Under the pieces are notes generated by a model. It did no database searches, had not been told where the DNA came from, and saw only the letters and a program-made list of their open reading frames with translations. A stretch of 64,000 nt of DNA from CAIWHR01 sp963741355 (GTDB taxonomy: Bacteria; Pseudomonadota; Gammaproteobacteria; Burkholderiales; Casimicrobiaceae), in assembly GCA_963741355.1 (NCBI GenBank), contig CAVUIG010000003.1, positions 124,001 to 188,000 on the forward strand, read 5' to 3'. Positions 36,824 through 46,757 of the stretch are shown piece after piece; the stretch's first letter is position 1; each line of letters opens with the position of its first letter. The position numbers were made by a program, and so were the translations under genes.

Positions 36824-37245
36824 ATGGAAGAGATTCCCGGCACGCTCCCCCCGCCCGCTGCCAATCCGCCCGTCTCCGGCGGTCTGGTCGCCTACGCGCT
36901 GTTCGGCCTCGCCGGCGTCATCGCGCTGGTCCACTCCGGCTTCCCGCCGATCGCGCCGCTGTTCGGGCTGGTCGGAATCGGCGCGGTGATCGTCTGCTAC
37001 GTGAACCGCACCCAGGCGCAGGGCACGTGGGTCGCGTCGCATCTCGCGTGGCTGATCCGCACGTTCTGGTTCTCGCTGCTGTGGACCGTGATCGGCTGGA
37101 TCGTCTTCTGGGTGTTGCTGATCGTCGCTTGCTCGGGCCGCTTCTCGCCGTATGCATCTGGGCCGTGACGGCGATCTGGATCCTCTATCGCGTGATCCGC
37201 GGCTATCTGCTGTTCAAGGACAGCCAGCCCGTTCCGGGAATGTGA
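36824..37245 (+). CDS. DUF4870-type membrane protein (one frameshift)
   Basis: About 140 residues with a Pro-rich N-terminus and four membrane segments: LVAYALFGLAGVIALVHSG, PLFGLVGIGAVIVCYV, the Trp-rich FWFSLLWTVIGWIVFWVLL, and LLAVCIWAVTAIWILYRVI after the frameshift near 37130. AAGGAGGA stands three bases before the ATG, an unusually strong ribosome-binding site. Function unknown; it ends 14 bases from the convergent dacB stop. Confidence 0.7.
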
Positions 37246-37259
37246 CGGGCATGCGCGCG

Positions 37260-38728
37260 TCAGCGCGCCGGCTCGCCGGTCCACGTCGCTCCGTTCTGGT
37301 AGATCCATTGCACCAGGACGTCGAGCGCGGCCTGCGCGTGGCCGGCGTTCGGATGATTGACGAGCGCGGCCAGCGCGAAGCGGCGCCCGTCCCGGTCGAT
37401 CACATAACCCGCGATCGCGCGCACGCCTTCGAGCGTGCCGGTCTTCAAGAGCGCCTGCCCGCCGACGCGTGCCGTTCTGGAAGCGCCGCTGCACGGTGCC
37501 GTCGGTCGCCGCGACCGCGAGCGAGCTCGCGTACTCGTCGCGGACGTTGCTCGCATCGGCGGCGAGCAGCAGGTTGACGAGGCTGCCGGCGGAAATCCGT
37601 TCGCGGCGGGAGAGCCCGGAGCCATTGTCGAGCACGAGCTCGGGCATCTTCAGCCGGTGCTGCGCGAGCAGCGCCCGCACGGCACGGGCGGCGCCGGCGG
37701 TCGTCGCGGGGGGCGGCGCTTTCGCCGTCGCGAGCGTCAGGAACACCTGCCGAGCCATCACATTGTTGGAGAGCTTGTTCACGTCGCGGACGACGTCGAA
37801 CAGCGGCGGCGATTCGAGCGTGACGAACGGAATCGCGTCCCGCGGCGCGCGCCCCTCCTTCCAGCCCCCGGTGAAGCGTCCGCCGGCCGCGGTGAAATAG
37901 GTCGCGAACATCCCGGCAACGTAGTCCGAAGAGTCGAGCAGCGAGATCCACCACTCGCGCTCGCCGCAATCGGCGGGGTAGCGTCCGGCGAACCGGACGT
38001 CGGCGCTCGGAGCCGCGCTCGACGAACGTCGCGCCGATCGCGCCGCGCCAGTCGTTGCACTCGCCGGGCGAGAGCGCCGGCGGCGCGCCCACGTGGATGG
38101 CCGCGAGCGGCGGCGTCACGACGAGCTCGGTCGCATCCCCCGCCGCGTTCGGCGCGAAGCCGAATCGGACCGACTTGAAATTGACGAGCAGCGCATCGGG
38201 GCCGACGTTGTAGGGCTTCAGCGGCTCGCCGTCGAACGCCGCCGGATCGTGCGGAATCGGCGCGAAGAACGACCGGTCGAGCACGAGGTTGCCCTCGACG
38301 ACGTCGAGGCCCTTGGCGCGCAGCGACGCCATGAACCCCTGCCACTGCTCCAGCGTGATCTTGGGATCGCCGCCGCCCTTGAGGACGAGGTTGCCCTTGA
38401 GCACGCCGTCGGAAAGCGTGCCGTCGAGATACGCCGTCGTCTTCCAGCGGTAATCGGGGCCGAGGAGCTCCAGCGCCGCGAACGTCGTGACGAGCTTCAT
38501 CGTCGACGCGGGATTCATCGCCTTGCGCGGCTGATGCGAGAAGAGCGGCGCCTTCGCGCCGACTTCCTGGACGACGATTCCCATCGCCGCGAGCGGCACG
38601 CGGCTGTCGGCGAAGGCGCGCGCCACGGGCGCAGGCAGCGCGGCGGGTGCCGCGCCGGCCTGCGCCGTCATGAGCAGTGCGGCGGCGGCCAGCGCCACCG
38701 AAAACAGGACGCGGGCGATTGGCATCAT
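37260..38728 (-). CDS. dacB: D-alanyl-D-alanine carboxypeptidase/endopeptidase, PBP4 type (frameshifted)
   Basis: A periplasmic penicillin-binding protein trimming and cleaving peptidoglycan cross-links (peptidase family S13). A signal peptide (MMPIARVLFSVALAAAALLM) is followed by the three catalytic motifs: SxxK as STMK at residues 75-78, SxN as SNN in VNKLSNNVMARQVFL, and KTG in LLKTGTLEGVRAIAGYV. Frame changes occur near 38025 and 37468. The C-terminus is LVQWIYQNGATWTGEPAR. The repaired length of about 490 matches the family. Its ATG overlaps the bioA stop (ATGA), so the two are translationally coupled. Confidence 0.92.
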
Positions 38729-40032
38729 GCGGCGTCGACGATCGCCGCCGTGCGCTCGGCCAGCAGCGCGAATTCCGCGTCGGTCACGACGTAGGGCGGC
38801 ATGAAATAGACGGTGCGGTCGATCGGGCGCAGGAAGAGCTCCTGCTCGAGCGCGCGCGCATGGAACCAGCGCGCGAAATCGGCGCGGGCGGTGTCGACCT
38901 CGAACGCCCAGATCATCCCGAGGTTGCGGAAATTGCGCACGTTGGCGCGGCGCGCCAGCGGCTGCACGACCGTGTTCCAGCGCGCGGCCTTCGCTCGGTT
39001 CGCGGCGATGACGTCGTCGTCGCGAAAGATGTCGAGCACCGCGAGCGCCGCGCGACAGGCGAGCGCATTGCCGGTGTACGAATGCGAGTGCAGGAACCCG
39101 CGCGCGACGTCGTCGGCGTAGAACGCCGCGTAGACGGCGTCGGTCGAGAGCACGCACGACAACGGCAGGTAGCCTCCCGTCAGGCCCTTCGACAGGCAGA
39201 GGAGGTCCGGCGCGATGCCGGCCTGCTCGCACGCGAACAGCGTGCCGGTGCGGCCGAAGCCCGTCATGATCTCGTCGGCGATGAGAAGGACACCGTGCTC
39301 CGTGCAGAGCTCGCGCGCGCGGCGCAGGTAGTGCGCGTCGTACATCGTCATGCCCGACGCGCCCTGCACCAGCGGCTCGACGATCAGCGCGGCGGTGGTG
39401 GCGTGATGCGCGGCGAGGTGCGCGGACAGGGCGTCGGCGGCGCGCGCCGCCGCTTCGCGCGGCGATTCGCCGGGCCGCGCGGCAGGCGATTCCACGACCG
39501 CGTTCTGGTGCAGGAGCGGCGCGTAGGTGTCGCGGAAAAGCGCGACGTCGGTGACCCCGAGCGCGCCGAGCGTCTCGCCGTGATAGCTCCCCGCGAGGCT
39601 CGCGAACTCGACCTTCTCCGGAACGCCGCGATTGCGCCAGTAGTGGAAGGCCATCTTCAGCGCGATCTCGGTCGCCGACGCGCCGTCGGAGGCATAGAAG
39701 GCGTGCCCCAGTCCCGGCGGCGCCGCGGCGGCGAGGCGCTCGGACAGCTCGACGACGCCTCGATGCGTGCATCCCGCGAGGATCACGTGCTCGAGCTCCG
39801 CGAGCTGCGCCGTCAGCGCGGCGTTGATGCGCGGATTCGCGTGCCCGAACAGGTTGACCCACCACGAGCTCACCGCGTCGAGATAGCGCCGTCCGTCGAA
39901 ATCGTAGAGCCACGCGCCTTCCGCGCGCTCGATCGGCAGCGAGCGGCAGCGCTTCGTGCTGCTTCATCTGCGTGCAGGGATGCCAGACGGCGCGGCGAGC
40001 TGCGTGTCTCCCCACTCCGCATTGGCGCTCAC
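38725..40032 (-). CDS. bioA: Adenosylmethionine-8-amino-7-oxononanoate aminotransferase (frameshifts near the start)
   Basis: A PLP enzyme of biotin synthesis making 7,8-diaminopelargonate. The N-terminus is split: a GTG at 40030-40032 overlaps the patatin stop (GTGA), followed by AEWGDTQLAA, then VWHPCTQMKQHEALPL in a second frame and SSWWVNLFGHANPRIN in a third. The frames change near 39995 and 39925. Then come the family segments GHAFYASDGASATEIALKM, ADEIMTGFGRTG, and the PLP lysine in LCLSKGLTGGYLPLS. The size is normal (about 435 residues). No other bio genes are adjacent. It lies between the patatin-Omp85 gene and dacB with overlapping codons on both sides. Confidence 0.9.
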
Positions 40033-42327
40033 GGCTTGCCCAGGATCAGGTAGAAGCTCGACGCGCCGCCCGAAGCGCGCCCGTACGCGAAGTACAACGG
40101 ACCGAGGAACGTGTCCGCACCGAGGAATACGCTCCCGGCGGTGATGAGATCGCTCGCGGAAGCGTCGTTGCGGGTCTGCCACGTGTTGCCGGCCTCGAGC
40201 GACCCGCCTGCGTACAATTCGCCGCCGAGGTACGGGACCCTGGTGAGCCGGTGATAGTAGACGACGCGCCCGAGCGCGAGGTAGCTCCCCTCGAGCTGCT
40301 GGTAGCGCAGGCCCGAAAGGTTGAGGAAGCCGCCCAGCAGGTACGGATTGACGATCGACGGGACGTCGCGCGACAGCGCGCCGCCGCGCACGGCGACGTT
40401 CAGGAAATCGTTGGCATCGATCGGCACGCCGACGTTCGCGTAGAGCGTGCTGCGTCCCAGGTTGATTGTACGTCTGCTCCGGCGCGTCGCCGATGCGCTG
40501 CGTTTCGTTGCCGTAGAACACGTCGAACTCGACCTCGGCGCCGCGTTGCGGGAAATAGGGGGTGTCGCGGCTGTCCCAGCGTGCGAGCAGCCGCGCGCCG
40601 GCATCGGTCTGGCGCACCGTGTAGAAGGCCGGGATCGCGATCGTCGGGCTGCCCTTGTAATAGGTGTAGACGAACCTGCACCGAATTTCGCCCTGGCGCT
40701 GGATGGGGACCCCGACGTCGAGTCCGGCGATGTTCGTCTGGACGCGATACTCGGCGACGCGCTGATCTCCCGAGAACAGGTACCGCGGAACGTTCTGCGC
40801 GCCCGCGTACACTGAGCCGAACACATCCTGCTCGACGCTGAACGGCTGGTAGAACTCGGTCGCCACACGGTTGATGCGGCCGAGCTCGATCTCGTTCAGC
40901 CACTGCGCGCCGAGGCTGTTGACCCACGTGCGCTTCGCGCCGGCGAGCAGCGAGAACCCGGTCTCGCCCTGAAAATCGGTCAAGTAGTTGAGCCCGAAGC
41001 GGACGTAGGTCGGGCCCATCGACTTTTCCTGAACACGGACGACGAGGCCCTGCCGGTCGCGCTCCTCGACCATCCGGTAGTCGATGCGTTCGTAGTCGCC
41101 GGTGCCGTACAGCCGCTCGAGCCCGCTGTTGACGGCGGCGATGTCGAGCGGCTTGCCGGTATGAACGTCGAGCTCGTTCTTGATCACCGCCGGGATTCGC
41201 GTACTGCGTGCCCTCGATTTTGACGAAGTCGATCTTCGGCGCCGGCGCCTCGGCGATGCGGGGATGCTCGCGCTTGTACAGCGCGTAGGCGCCGAGGGAC
41301 AGCGACAGCTCGGCCAGACGCGGCGCCATTTCGCGGGCGACCGCTTCGCCGCGCCGGATGAACTCGCGCGCCTGGCTCGAAATCCGACGCGGTGAGGGTG
41401 CCGAGGTCGGGCGAGATGAGGATGTCGCCGGGCGCAGCGTCGCGAGCTGGGCGCGCACGTTCTGCTCGGTCAGGATGTTGATCATCTGGCCGGTGATGCC
41501 CGATGATCGAGGTGAGCTGGTCGCGCTCCATCAGCGGCGTGCCGATGTTGACGGCAATCACGATCTCGGCGCCCATCGCCCGGACGATGTCGATCGGGAG
41601 GTTGTCGACGAGGCCGCCGTCGCCGAGGATCTGGCCGTCGTATTCGGCCGGCGAGAAGATGCCGGGGATCGACATGCTGGAGCGCATCGCCTGATAGAGC
41701 GGCCCGCGCTCGAATACGTACGGCTTGCCGGTGACCATGTCGGTCGCGACGCAGCGGAACGGGACTGGGCAGCGCGTCGAAGCTCCTGACGCCGTCGGCG
41801 TTGCTGGTGATCTCGTGCAGGAAGAGCTCGAGGTTCGAGCCGGTCAGCGCTCCCTGGAAGCCGCGGATCTCGCCGTCGCGGATGCCGATTTCGAGCGGCA
41901 GCGGGAAGCGATCGTCGCGCTGTTTCTCGCGGAACGTGAGTTCCTTGCGCGGCGGCGAGTCGGAGAACATCGACGCCCACGAGATCGACGTCACGATCTT
42001 TTCCATCTCGGCGGGCGTCTTGTCGATCGCGTAGAGGCCGCCGACGATCGAGCCCATCGACGTGGCGGCGATGTAGTCGACCGGGATGTTCATCTCCTCC
42101 AGCACCTTGATGACGCCGATGTGGGTGATGCCGCGGGCGCCGCCGCCGGAGAGCACGAGGCCGATCTTCGGGCGCTTCTTCCCTGCCGCCGGTGTGACCG
42201 GCGGGTCGCCCGGCGCAGGCGGCGCCGTCTGCGCCGCGCAGACGATCGCGAGCGCGGCGCAGGCAAGCGCCAGACCGGCACGGGCCATGCGATGCGCGAG
42301 GGCCGGCGAGACGCCGCGGAATTTCAT
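40029..42327 (-). CDS. Patatin-like phospholipase fused to POTRA/Omp85 barrel (type Vd secretion, PlpD-like; frameshifted)
   Basis: About 765 residues. The start at 42327 (MKFRGVSPALAHRMARAGLA) begins a signal peptide. The patatin domain has oxyanion loop GGGARG at 61-66, nucleophile Ser90 in ATSMGS, and the dyad Asp in GDGGLVDNLP near 239. One POTRA-like segment (KIDFVKIEGTQYAN, GLERLYGTGDYERIDYRMVE) leads to a 16-strand-type outer-membrane barrel ending SSFYLILGKP. Such proteins release or display a phospholipase A at the outer membrane. Frame changes occur near 41765, 41495, 41395, 41195 and 40470. First gene of an operon with bioA and dacB. Confidence 0.85.
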
Positions 42328-42534
42328 GCGCACCCGACTGTTCGCAGAAGCCGGCGAGAAGATACCGGCGCCGTCGCGGCGGGGCATTATGAGATGGAAC
42401 ATGGGCGCGTCCGGGATCGAATGGTTGCGAAGCGCGTCCAATTCCATTAATTATAGCTCTGCCGCACCGCCGCGTTGCGCAGGCGGCGGCGCGAAGTTCC
42501 GCCTCGACGCGAACCGAACCGCCGAAATCCTCCG

Positions 42535-43107
42535 ATGAACACTCCCACCCTTCCACGCGCACCCGGCGAATCCGCGGGCGCGTACACGGCGACGGCGATC
42601 GCGCTGCACTGGCTCGCGGCGCTGCTGATCGCCTGCAACGTGGCGCTCGGCCTTTCGATGGTCGACCTTCCGTTCGGCCCGCAGAAGTTCCGCTGGTACG
42701 GCTGGCACAAGTGGATCGGCATCACGGTCTTCCTGCTGGCGGCGGCGCGGCTCGTCTGGCGCTCCGCGCACTCGCCGCCGGCTCCGGTCGCGATGCCCGC
42801 GTGGCAGAGGCATGCGGCGGCCGCGGTGTACGGGCTCCTGTACGCGCTGATGCTGGCGATCCCGCTCTCGGGGTGGATCTACAGTTCGGCCACCGGCGTC
42901 TCGGTGGTCTACCTGGGGTTGATCCCCCTGCCGGACCTCGTCGACAAGGACAAGGCGCTGGCGGAAACGCTGAAGCTCGTCCACATCGGATTGAACTTCA
43001 CCCTCTGGACGCTTGTCCTTATCCATGTCGGTGCTGCGCTCAAGCACCATTGGGTGGATCGCGACGGCGTCCTGCCGCGCATGCTGCCCTTCCTCAGGCA
43101 TCCTTGA
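42535..43107 (+). CDS. Cytochrome b561 family protein
   Basis: An inner-membrane di-heme b-type cytochrome of 190 residues with four helices. Heme-ligand histidines are visible in AIALHWLAALLIACN, GWHKWIGITVF, and LKLVHIGLNFTLWTLVLIHVG. It transfers electrons from the quinone pool to a periplasmic acceptor; superoxide oxidase CybB is in this family. Two YceI proteins, which bind isoprenoid lipids, follow directly (13 bases). This b561-YceI pairing is common, and a shared role in quinone handling is plausible. Confidence 0.85.
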   Translation: MNTPTLPRAPGESAGAYTATAIALHWLAALLIACNVALGLSMVDLPFGPQKFRWYGWHKWIGITVFLLAAARLVWRSAHSPPAPVAMPAWQRHAAAAVYGLLYALMLAIPLSGWIYSSATGVSVVYLGLIPLPDLVDKDKALAETLKLVHIGLNFTLWTLVLIHVGAALKHHWVDRDGVLPRMLPFLRHP

Positions 43108-43119
43108 AAGGACCTCCGA

Positions 43120-43686
43120 ATGCATGCTCTACGCTCGTTCATCCCGCCGCTCGCCGTCATGCTGATGGCGGCGTCGGGAGGCGCCTCCGCCCAGGGCGTG
43201 CTCATCGACAAGAGCGAGATCCGCTTTCTGACGAAGCAGATGGGCGCCAGCGTCGAGGGCCGCTTCCGCAAGTGGAAGGCCAACGTCGACTTCCGGCCGA
43301 AGGACCTCGCGCACTCGAAGGCCGATTTCGAGATCGAGCTTGCGAGCATCGACCTCGCGAGCGACGAATCGGAAAGCGAGGTCACGGGGGCGCTCTGGTT
43401 CGACACCGCGAAGTTCCCCGTCGCGAAGTTCGCCTCCGCGTCGGTGCGAAGCCTCGGCGGCGACCGCTACGAAATCGCGGGAACGATGTCGATCAAGGGC
43501 GTCGCCCGCGACGTCGTCGTCCCGGTCGCGCTGCGCAAGGACCCTTCGGGCAACAGCGTCGCCGAGGGGCAGTTCACGATCAAGCGGCTCGATTTCAAGG
43601 TGGGCGAGGGCGTCTGGTCCGACACCGCGACCGTTGCCAACGACGTCAACGTCCGCATCCGCATGGTGCTGCCGGCGGTGACGTGA
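43120..43686 (+). CDS. YceI family periplasmic lipid-binding protein (first copy)
   Basis: 188 residues with signal peptide (MHALRSFIPPLAVMLMAAS) and a lipocalin-like YceI barrel: DKSEIRFLTKQMGASVEGRF, FEIELASIDLAS, WFDTAKFPVAKFAS, GTMSIKGVARDVVVPV. Family members bind polyisoprenoids such as ubiquinone precursors. The typical longer N-terminal DxxHS strand is replaced by DKSEIRF. Cotranscribed with cytochrome b561 and the next yceI copy. Confidence 0.88.
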   Translation: MHALRSFIPPLAVMLMAASGGASAQGVLIDKSEIRFLTKQMGASVEGRFRKWKANVDFRPKDLAHSKADFEIELASIDLASDESESEVTGALWFDTAKFPVAKFASASVRSLGGDRYEIAGTMSIKGVARDVVVPVALRKDPSGNSVAEGQFTIKRLDFKVGEGVWSDTATVANDVNVRIRMVLPAVT

Positions 43687-43775
43687 TGTGGAATAATTGA
43701 CCGCATCGGAGTGTTTTGACACTTCGATCCCGGATCCCGCGTCCGGAACTGCCCGACCTTCCCCAGGAGCATTGC

Positions 43776-44348
43776 TTGAAAACAGCACCAGTCGTTGCCG
43801 TCGTATTCGCGCTTGCCTTCGCCGCTCCCGCGTTCGGCGAGGACGTCTATGTCATCGATCCGACGCACACGTTTCCGATGTTCGAGATCATGCACGGCGG
43901 GATGTCGCTGCAGCGCGGATCGTTCCTCGGCGCCACGGGCAAGGTCACCCTCGATCGCGCGGCGAAGAAGGGGGCGATCAGCGTGACGATCGACGCGGCG
44001 AGCGTCGACTCGCGGATGCCCGCGCGCGACGTTCACCTCAAGAGCGAGCGCTTCTTCGACGTCGCGAAGTACCCGACGATCACGTTCAAGTCGTCCGATT
44101 TCAAGTTCGACGGCGACAACCTCACCGCAGTCGACGGCGAGCTCACGATGCACGGCGTGACGAAGCCGGTGAAGCTCTCGGTCACCAATTTCAAGTGCGG
44201 CCAGAGCCCGTTCAGCCGCGACAAGCAGATGTGCGGCGCCGAAGTCACCGCGATGATCAAGCGATCGGAGTGGGGGATCGTCACGGGCATCCCCAATCTC
44301 GCCGACGACGTGAAGATCGCGATTCCGGTCGAGGCGATCAAGGAATAG
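43776..44348 (+). CDS. YceI family periplasmic lipid-binding protein (second copy)
   Basis: 190 residues starting at TTG 43776, chosen because CAGGAG is at proper spacing and the product begins directly with the signal peptide LKTAPVVAVVFALAFAAPAFG. The core has the canonical YVIDPTHTFPMFEIMH, then VTIDAASVDSRMPARDVHLK, FFDVAKYPTITFKSSDF and GELTMHGVTKPVKL. It is paralogous to, but clearly diverged from, the copy before it (89 bases upstream). The function is inferred as polyisoprenoid binding. Confidence 0.88.
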   Translation: MKTAPVVAVVFALAFAAPAFGEDVYVIDPTHTFPMFEIMHGGMSLQRGSFLGATGKVTLDRAAKKGAISVTIDAASVDSRMPARDVHLKSERFFDVAKYPTITFKSSDFKFDGDNLTAVDGELTMHGVTKPVKLSVTNFKCGQSPFSRDKQMCGAEVTAMIKRSEWGIVTGIPNLADDVKIAIPVEAIKE

Positions 44349-44474
44349 CGGTACGCGCCGAGCTGCGGCGCGGCGCGAGACGCCGTGTCGAGCGCCGTGT
44401 TCATCGCGCGATGACGCGCGTTTCGATTTCGCCCTGCCGGTGGGTTTCGCGGCCGCAGCGCCCGCCGAGGCGTC

Positions 44475-45446
44475 TTAGTTGACGCGGACCTGCATCCGCC
44501 TTACCGCTGCGACCAGTTCCCGCGTGATTCCCGGCTCGCGCACCGAATGGCCGGCGTCGGCGACCACGATGTATTCCGCTTCCGGCCATGCGCGCGCGAG
44601 CGCGTCGGCCGTCACCGGCGGGCAGACGATGTCGTAGCGTCCCTGCACGATCGTGCAGGGCAGATGCCTGATCCGGCCGACGTTGGCGAGCAGCTCGTCG
44701 TCGCCGAGAAACGCGTGGTGCACGAAGTAGTGCGCCTCGATCCGCGCGATCGCGAGCGCCGCGGCGTCGCCGTCCGGCTTGGCTGAGCCCTCCGATGCGG
44801 GAAGGAGCGTCGAGCACGCGCCTTCGTAACGGTCCCACGCGTGCGCCGCGGGAAGGTGAACCGCCGGATCGGGATCGGTGAGCCGCCGGTGGTAGCTCGC
44901 GAGCAGGTCGCCGCGCTCGTCCTCGGGAAGGAATTCCGCGAAGGCGCGCCACGCCTCGGGAAACACGTTGCGCATCCCGTGGAGGAACCAGTCGAGCTCC
45001 AGCTGCCGCGCGAGGAAGATCCCGCGCAGCACGAGCCCGAGGCAGCGCTGCGGATGCGCCTGCGCGTACGCGAGCGCGAGGGTTGCTCCCCACGAGCCGC
45101 CGAACACCAGCCAGCGCTCGATGCCGAGGTGGACGCGCAGCGCCTCGAGGTCGGCGACGAGATCCTGCGTCGTGTTGCGCTCGATCATCGCCGACGGCGT
45201 CGAGCGTCCGGCGCCGCGCTGGTCGAACAGCACGATGCGCCAGAACGCGGGATCGAAGAAGCGGCGATGGTAGGGCAGGCAGCCGCCGCCCGGGCCGCCG
45301 TGCAGGTAGACCACCGGCACGCCGCCGGCGCGGCCGCAGGTCTCCCAGTAGAGCGTGTGCGGCGGATCGACCGCGAGCCGGCCGTGCTGGTACGGATCGA
45401 TCTCCGGGAACAGGACCGCGTCGCGCGGTTGCGGATTGTCGGGCAT
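44475..45446 (-). CDS. pip: Proline iminopeptidase
   Basis: An alpha/beta-hydrolase (family S33) cleaving N-terminal proline from peptides in the cytoplasm. The intact 323-residue ORF carries the oxyanion segment YLHGGPGGGC, FDQRGAGRSTPSA, nucleophile Ser in VFGGSWGATLALAYA, Asp in QGRYDIVCPP and His in ADAGHSVREP. The acid-rich DPYQHGRLAVD start is typical. Convergent with the second yceI gene and divergent from the FAH-family gene at 45563. Confidence 0.93.
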   Translation of the reverse strand: MPDNPQPRDAVLFPEIDPYQHGRLAVDPPHTLYWETCGRAGGVPVVYLHGGPGGGCLPYHRRFFDPAFWRIVLFDQRGAGRSTPSAMIERNTTQDLVADLEALRVHLGIERWLVFGGSWGATLALAYAQAHPQRCLGLVLRGIFLARQLELDWFLHGMRNVFPEAWRAFAEFLPEDERGDLLASYHRRLTDPDPAVHLPAAHAWDRYEGACSTLLPASEGSAKPDGDAAALAIARIEAHYFVHHAFLGDDELLANVGRIRHLPCTIVQGRYDIVCPPVTADALARAWPEAEYIVVADAGHSVREPGITRELVAAVRRMQVRVN

Positions 45447-45562
45447 GAATCAGTATAAATCCTTGCCGGCGCTTCGCGTTGCCCCGGCAATTGCGCCAAC
45501 CCCGGATTATGCAGCGGCAGGCGCTGCGCGGCGCAACTCAGGTCGGGTATTCTGTCAGGCTG

Positions 45563-46741
45563 ATGAAGGACCGCCTCACCGTTTCCCGCTGCCTGCCCGA
45601 GGACCACGAACGAGCGGTGCTCGTCGGACGCGTCTTCGTGGCGGCGCTCGAAGGCCCCGTGCTCGTTCGCGTGCAAGCCGACGGCGTGTACGATCTCTCG
45701 GCCGTCGCCGCCACGTCGAGCCAGCTGCTCAATCGCGACAATCCGGCGGCGGCCATCCGCGCGGCGGGAACATTGCCGCGGCTCGCCTCGACCGCCGACG
45801 TGCTGGCCAACTCCGCCCACGATGCGCGCGATGCGGCACTGCCGTGGCTGCTCGCTCCGTGCGATCTCCAGGCGTTGAAGGCGAGCGGCGTGACGTTCGT
45901 TGCCAGCACGCTCGAGCGCGTGATCGAGGAACAGGCGCGCGGCGATGCGGCGAAAGCGGAGTCAGTGCGCCGCGAAATCGTCGCGGTGATCGGCGACAAC
46001 CTGGCGAAGATCCGTCCGGGATCGCCGGAGGCCGCACGGGTCAAGGAGACGCTGATCCGGCAAGGCGCCTGGTCGCAATATCTCGAAGTGGGCATCGGGC
46101 CCGATGCCGAAATCTTCACCAAGTCGCAGCCGATGTCCGCGGTGGGACCGGGTGCGGAAGTCGGCATCCATCCGAAATCGGAGTGGAACAATCCGGAACC
46201 GGAAATCGTGCTGGCGGTAAGCAGCGAGGGCCGCACGGTCGGCGCAGCGCTCGGCAACGACGTCAATCTGCGCGACTTCGAAGGCCGCAGCGCACTCCTG
46301 CTGGGCAAGGCCAAGGACAACAATGCGTCGTGCGCCATCGGGCCGTTCATCCGCCTCTTTGACGAGAACTTCGGCATCGACGACGTCCGCCGCTGCGAAC
46401 TCGCGATGCGCGTCGACGGGCCCGAGGGCTTCGCGATGACGGGCGCGAGCTCGATGGCGATGATCAGCCGCGACCCGCTCGACCTCGTGAGCCAGGCGAT
46501 CGGCGCCAACCACCAATATCCTGACGGCCTGATGCTCTTTCTCGGCACGATGTTCGCGCCGACCAAGGATCGTTTCCACGCCGGTCAGGGCTTCACGCAT
46601 GCCGTCGGCGACCTCGTGACGGTCGCCACGCCGACACTTGGCGCCCTCGTCAACCGCGTCAATCACTCCGACAAGATCGCGCCCTGGACCTTCGGCGCGG
46701 GCGCGCTGATGCGAAACCTCGCGCGCCGTCGCCTGCTCTGA
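45563..46741 (+). CDS. Fumarylacetoacetate-hydrolase-superfamily protein, AraD1-like (2-keto-3-deoxy sugar acid dehydratase)
   Basis: 392 residues from ATG 45563 (MKDRLTVSRCLPEDHERAV). The C-terminal FAH domain holds the metal site segments SEWNNPEPEIVLAV and ALGNDVNLRDFEGRSALLLG, and NHQYPDGLMLFLGTMFAPT. The paired gene 16 bases downstream encodes an alpha-ketoglutarate semialdehyde dehydrogenase. In Herbaspirillum and related genera such a pair makes 2-oxoglutarate from L-2-keto-3-deoxyarabonate. The AraD1 role is therefore inferred from similarity of pattern plus context; other FAH reactions (hydrolase, isomerase) remain possible. Confidence 0.72.
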   Translation: MKDRLTVSRCLPEDHERAVLVGRVFVAALEGPVLVRVQADGVYDLSAVAATSSQLLNRDNPAAAIRAAGTLPRLASTADVLANSAHDARDAALPWLLAPCDLQALKASGVTFVASTLERVIEEQARGDAAKAESVRREIVAVIGDNLAKIRPGSPEAARVKETLIRQGAWSQYLEVGIGPDAEIFTKSQPMSAVGPGAEVGIHPKSEWNNPEPEIVLAVSSEGRTVGAALGNDVNLRDFEGRSALLLGKAKDNNASCAIGPFIRLFDENFGIDDVRRCELAMRVDGPEGFAMTGASSMAMISRDPLDLVSQAIGANHQYPDGLMLFLGTMFAPTKDRFHAGQGFTHAVGDLVTVATPTLGALVNRVNHSDKIAPWTFGAGALMRNLARRRLL

Positions 46742-46757
46742 CAACAGGAATATCATC

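Noticed and set aside
37445..40015. Single 856-codon ORF joining bioA and dacB
   Set aside because: It reads an Arg-rich shadow frame through bioA and enters the dacB frame by chance. The bioA motifs lie in another frame.
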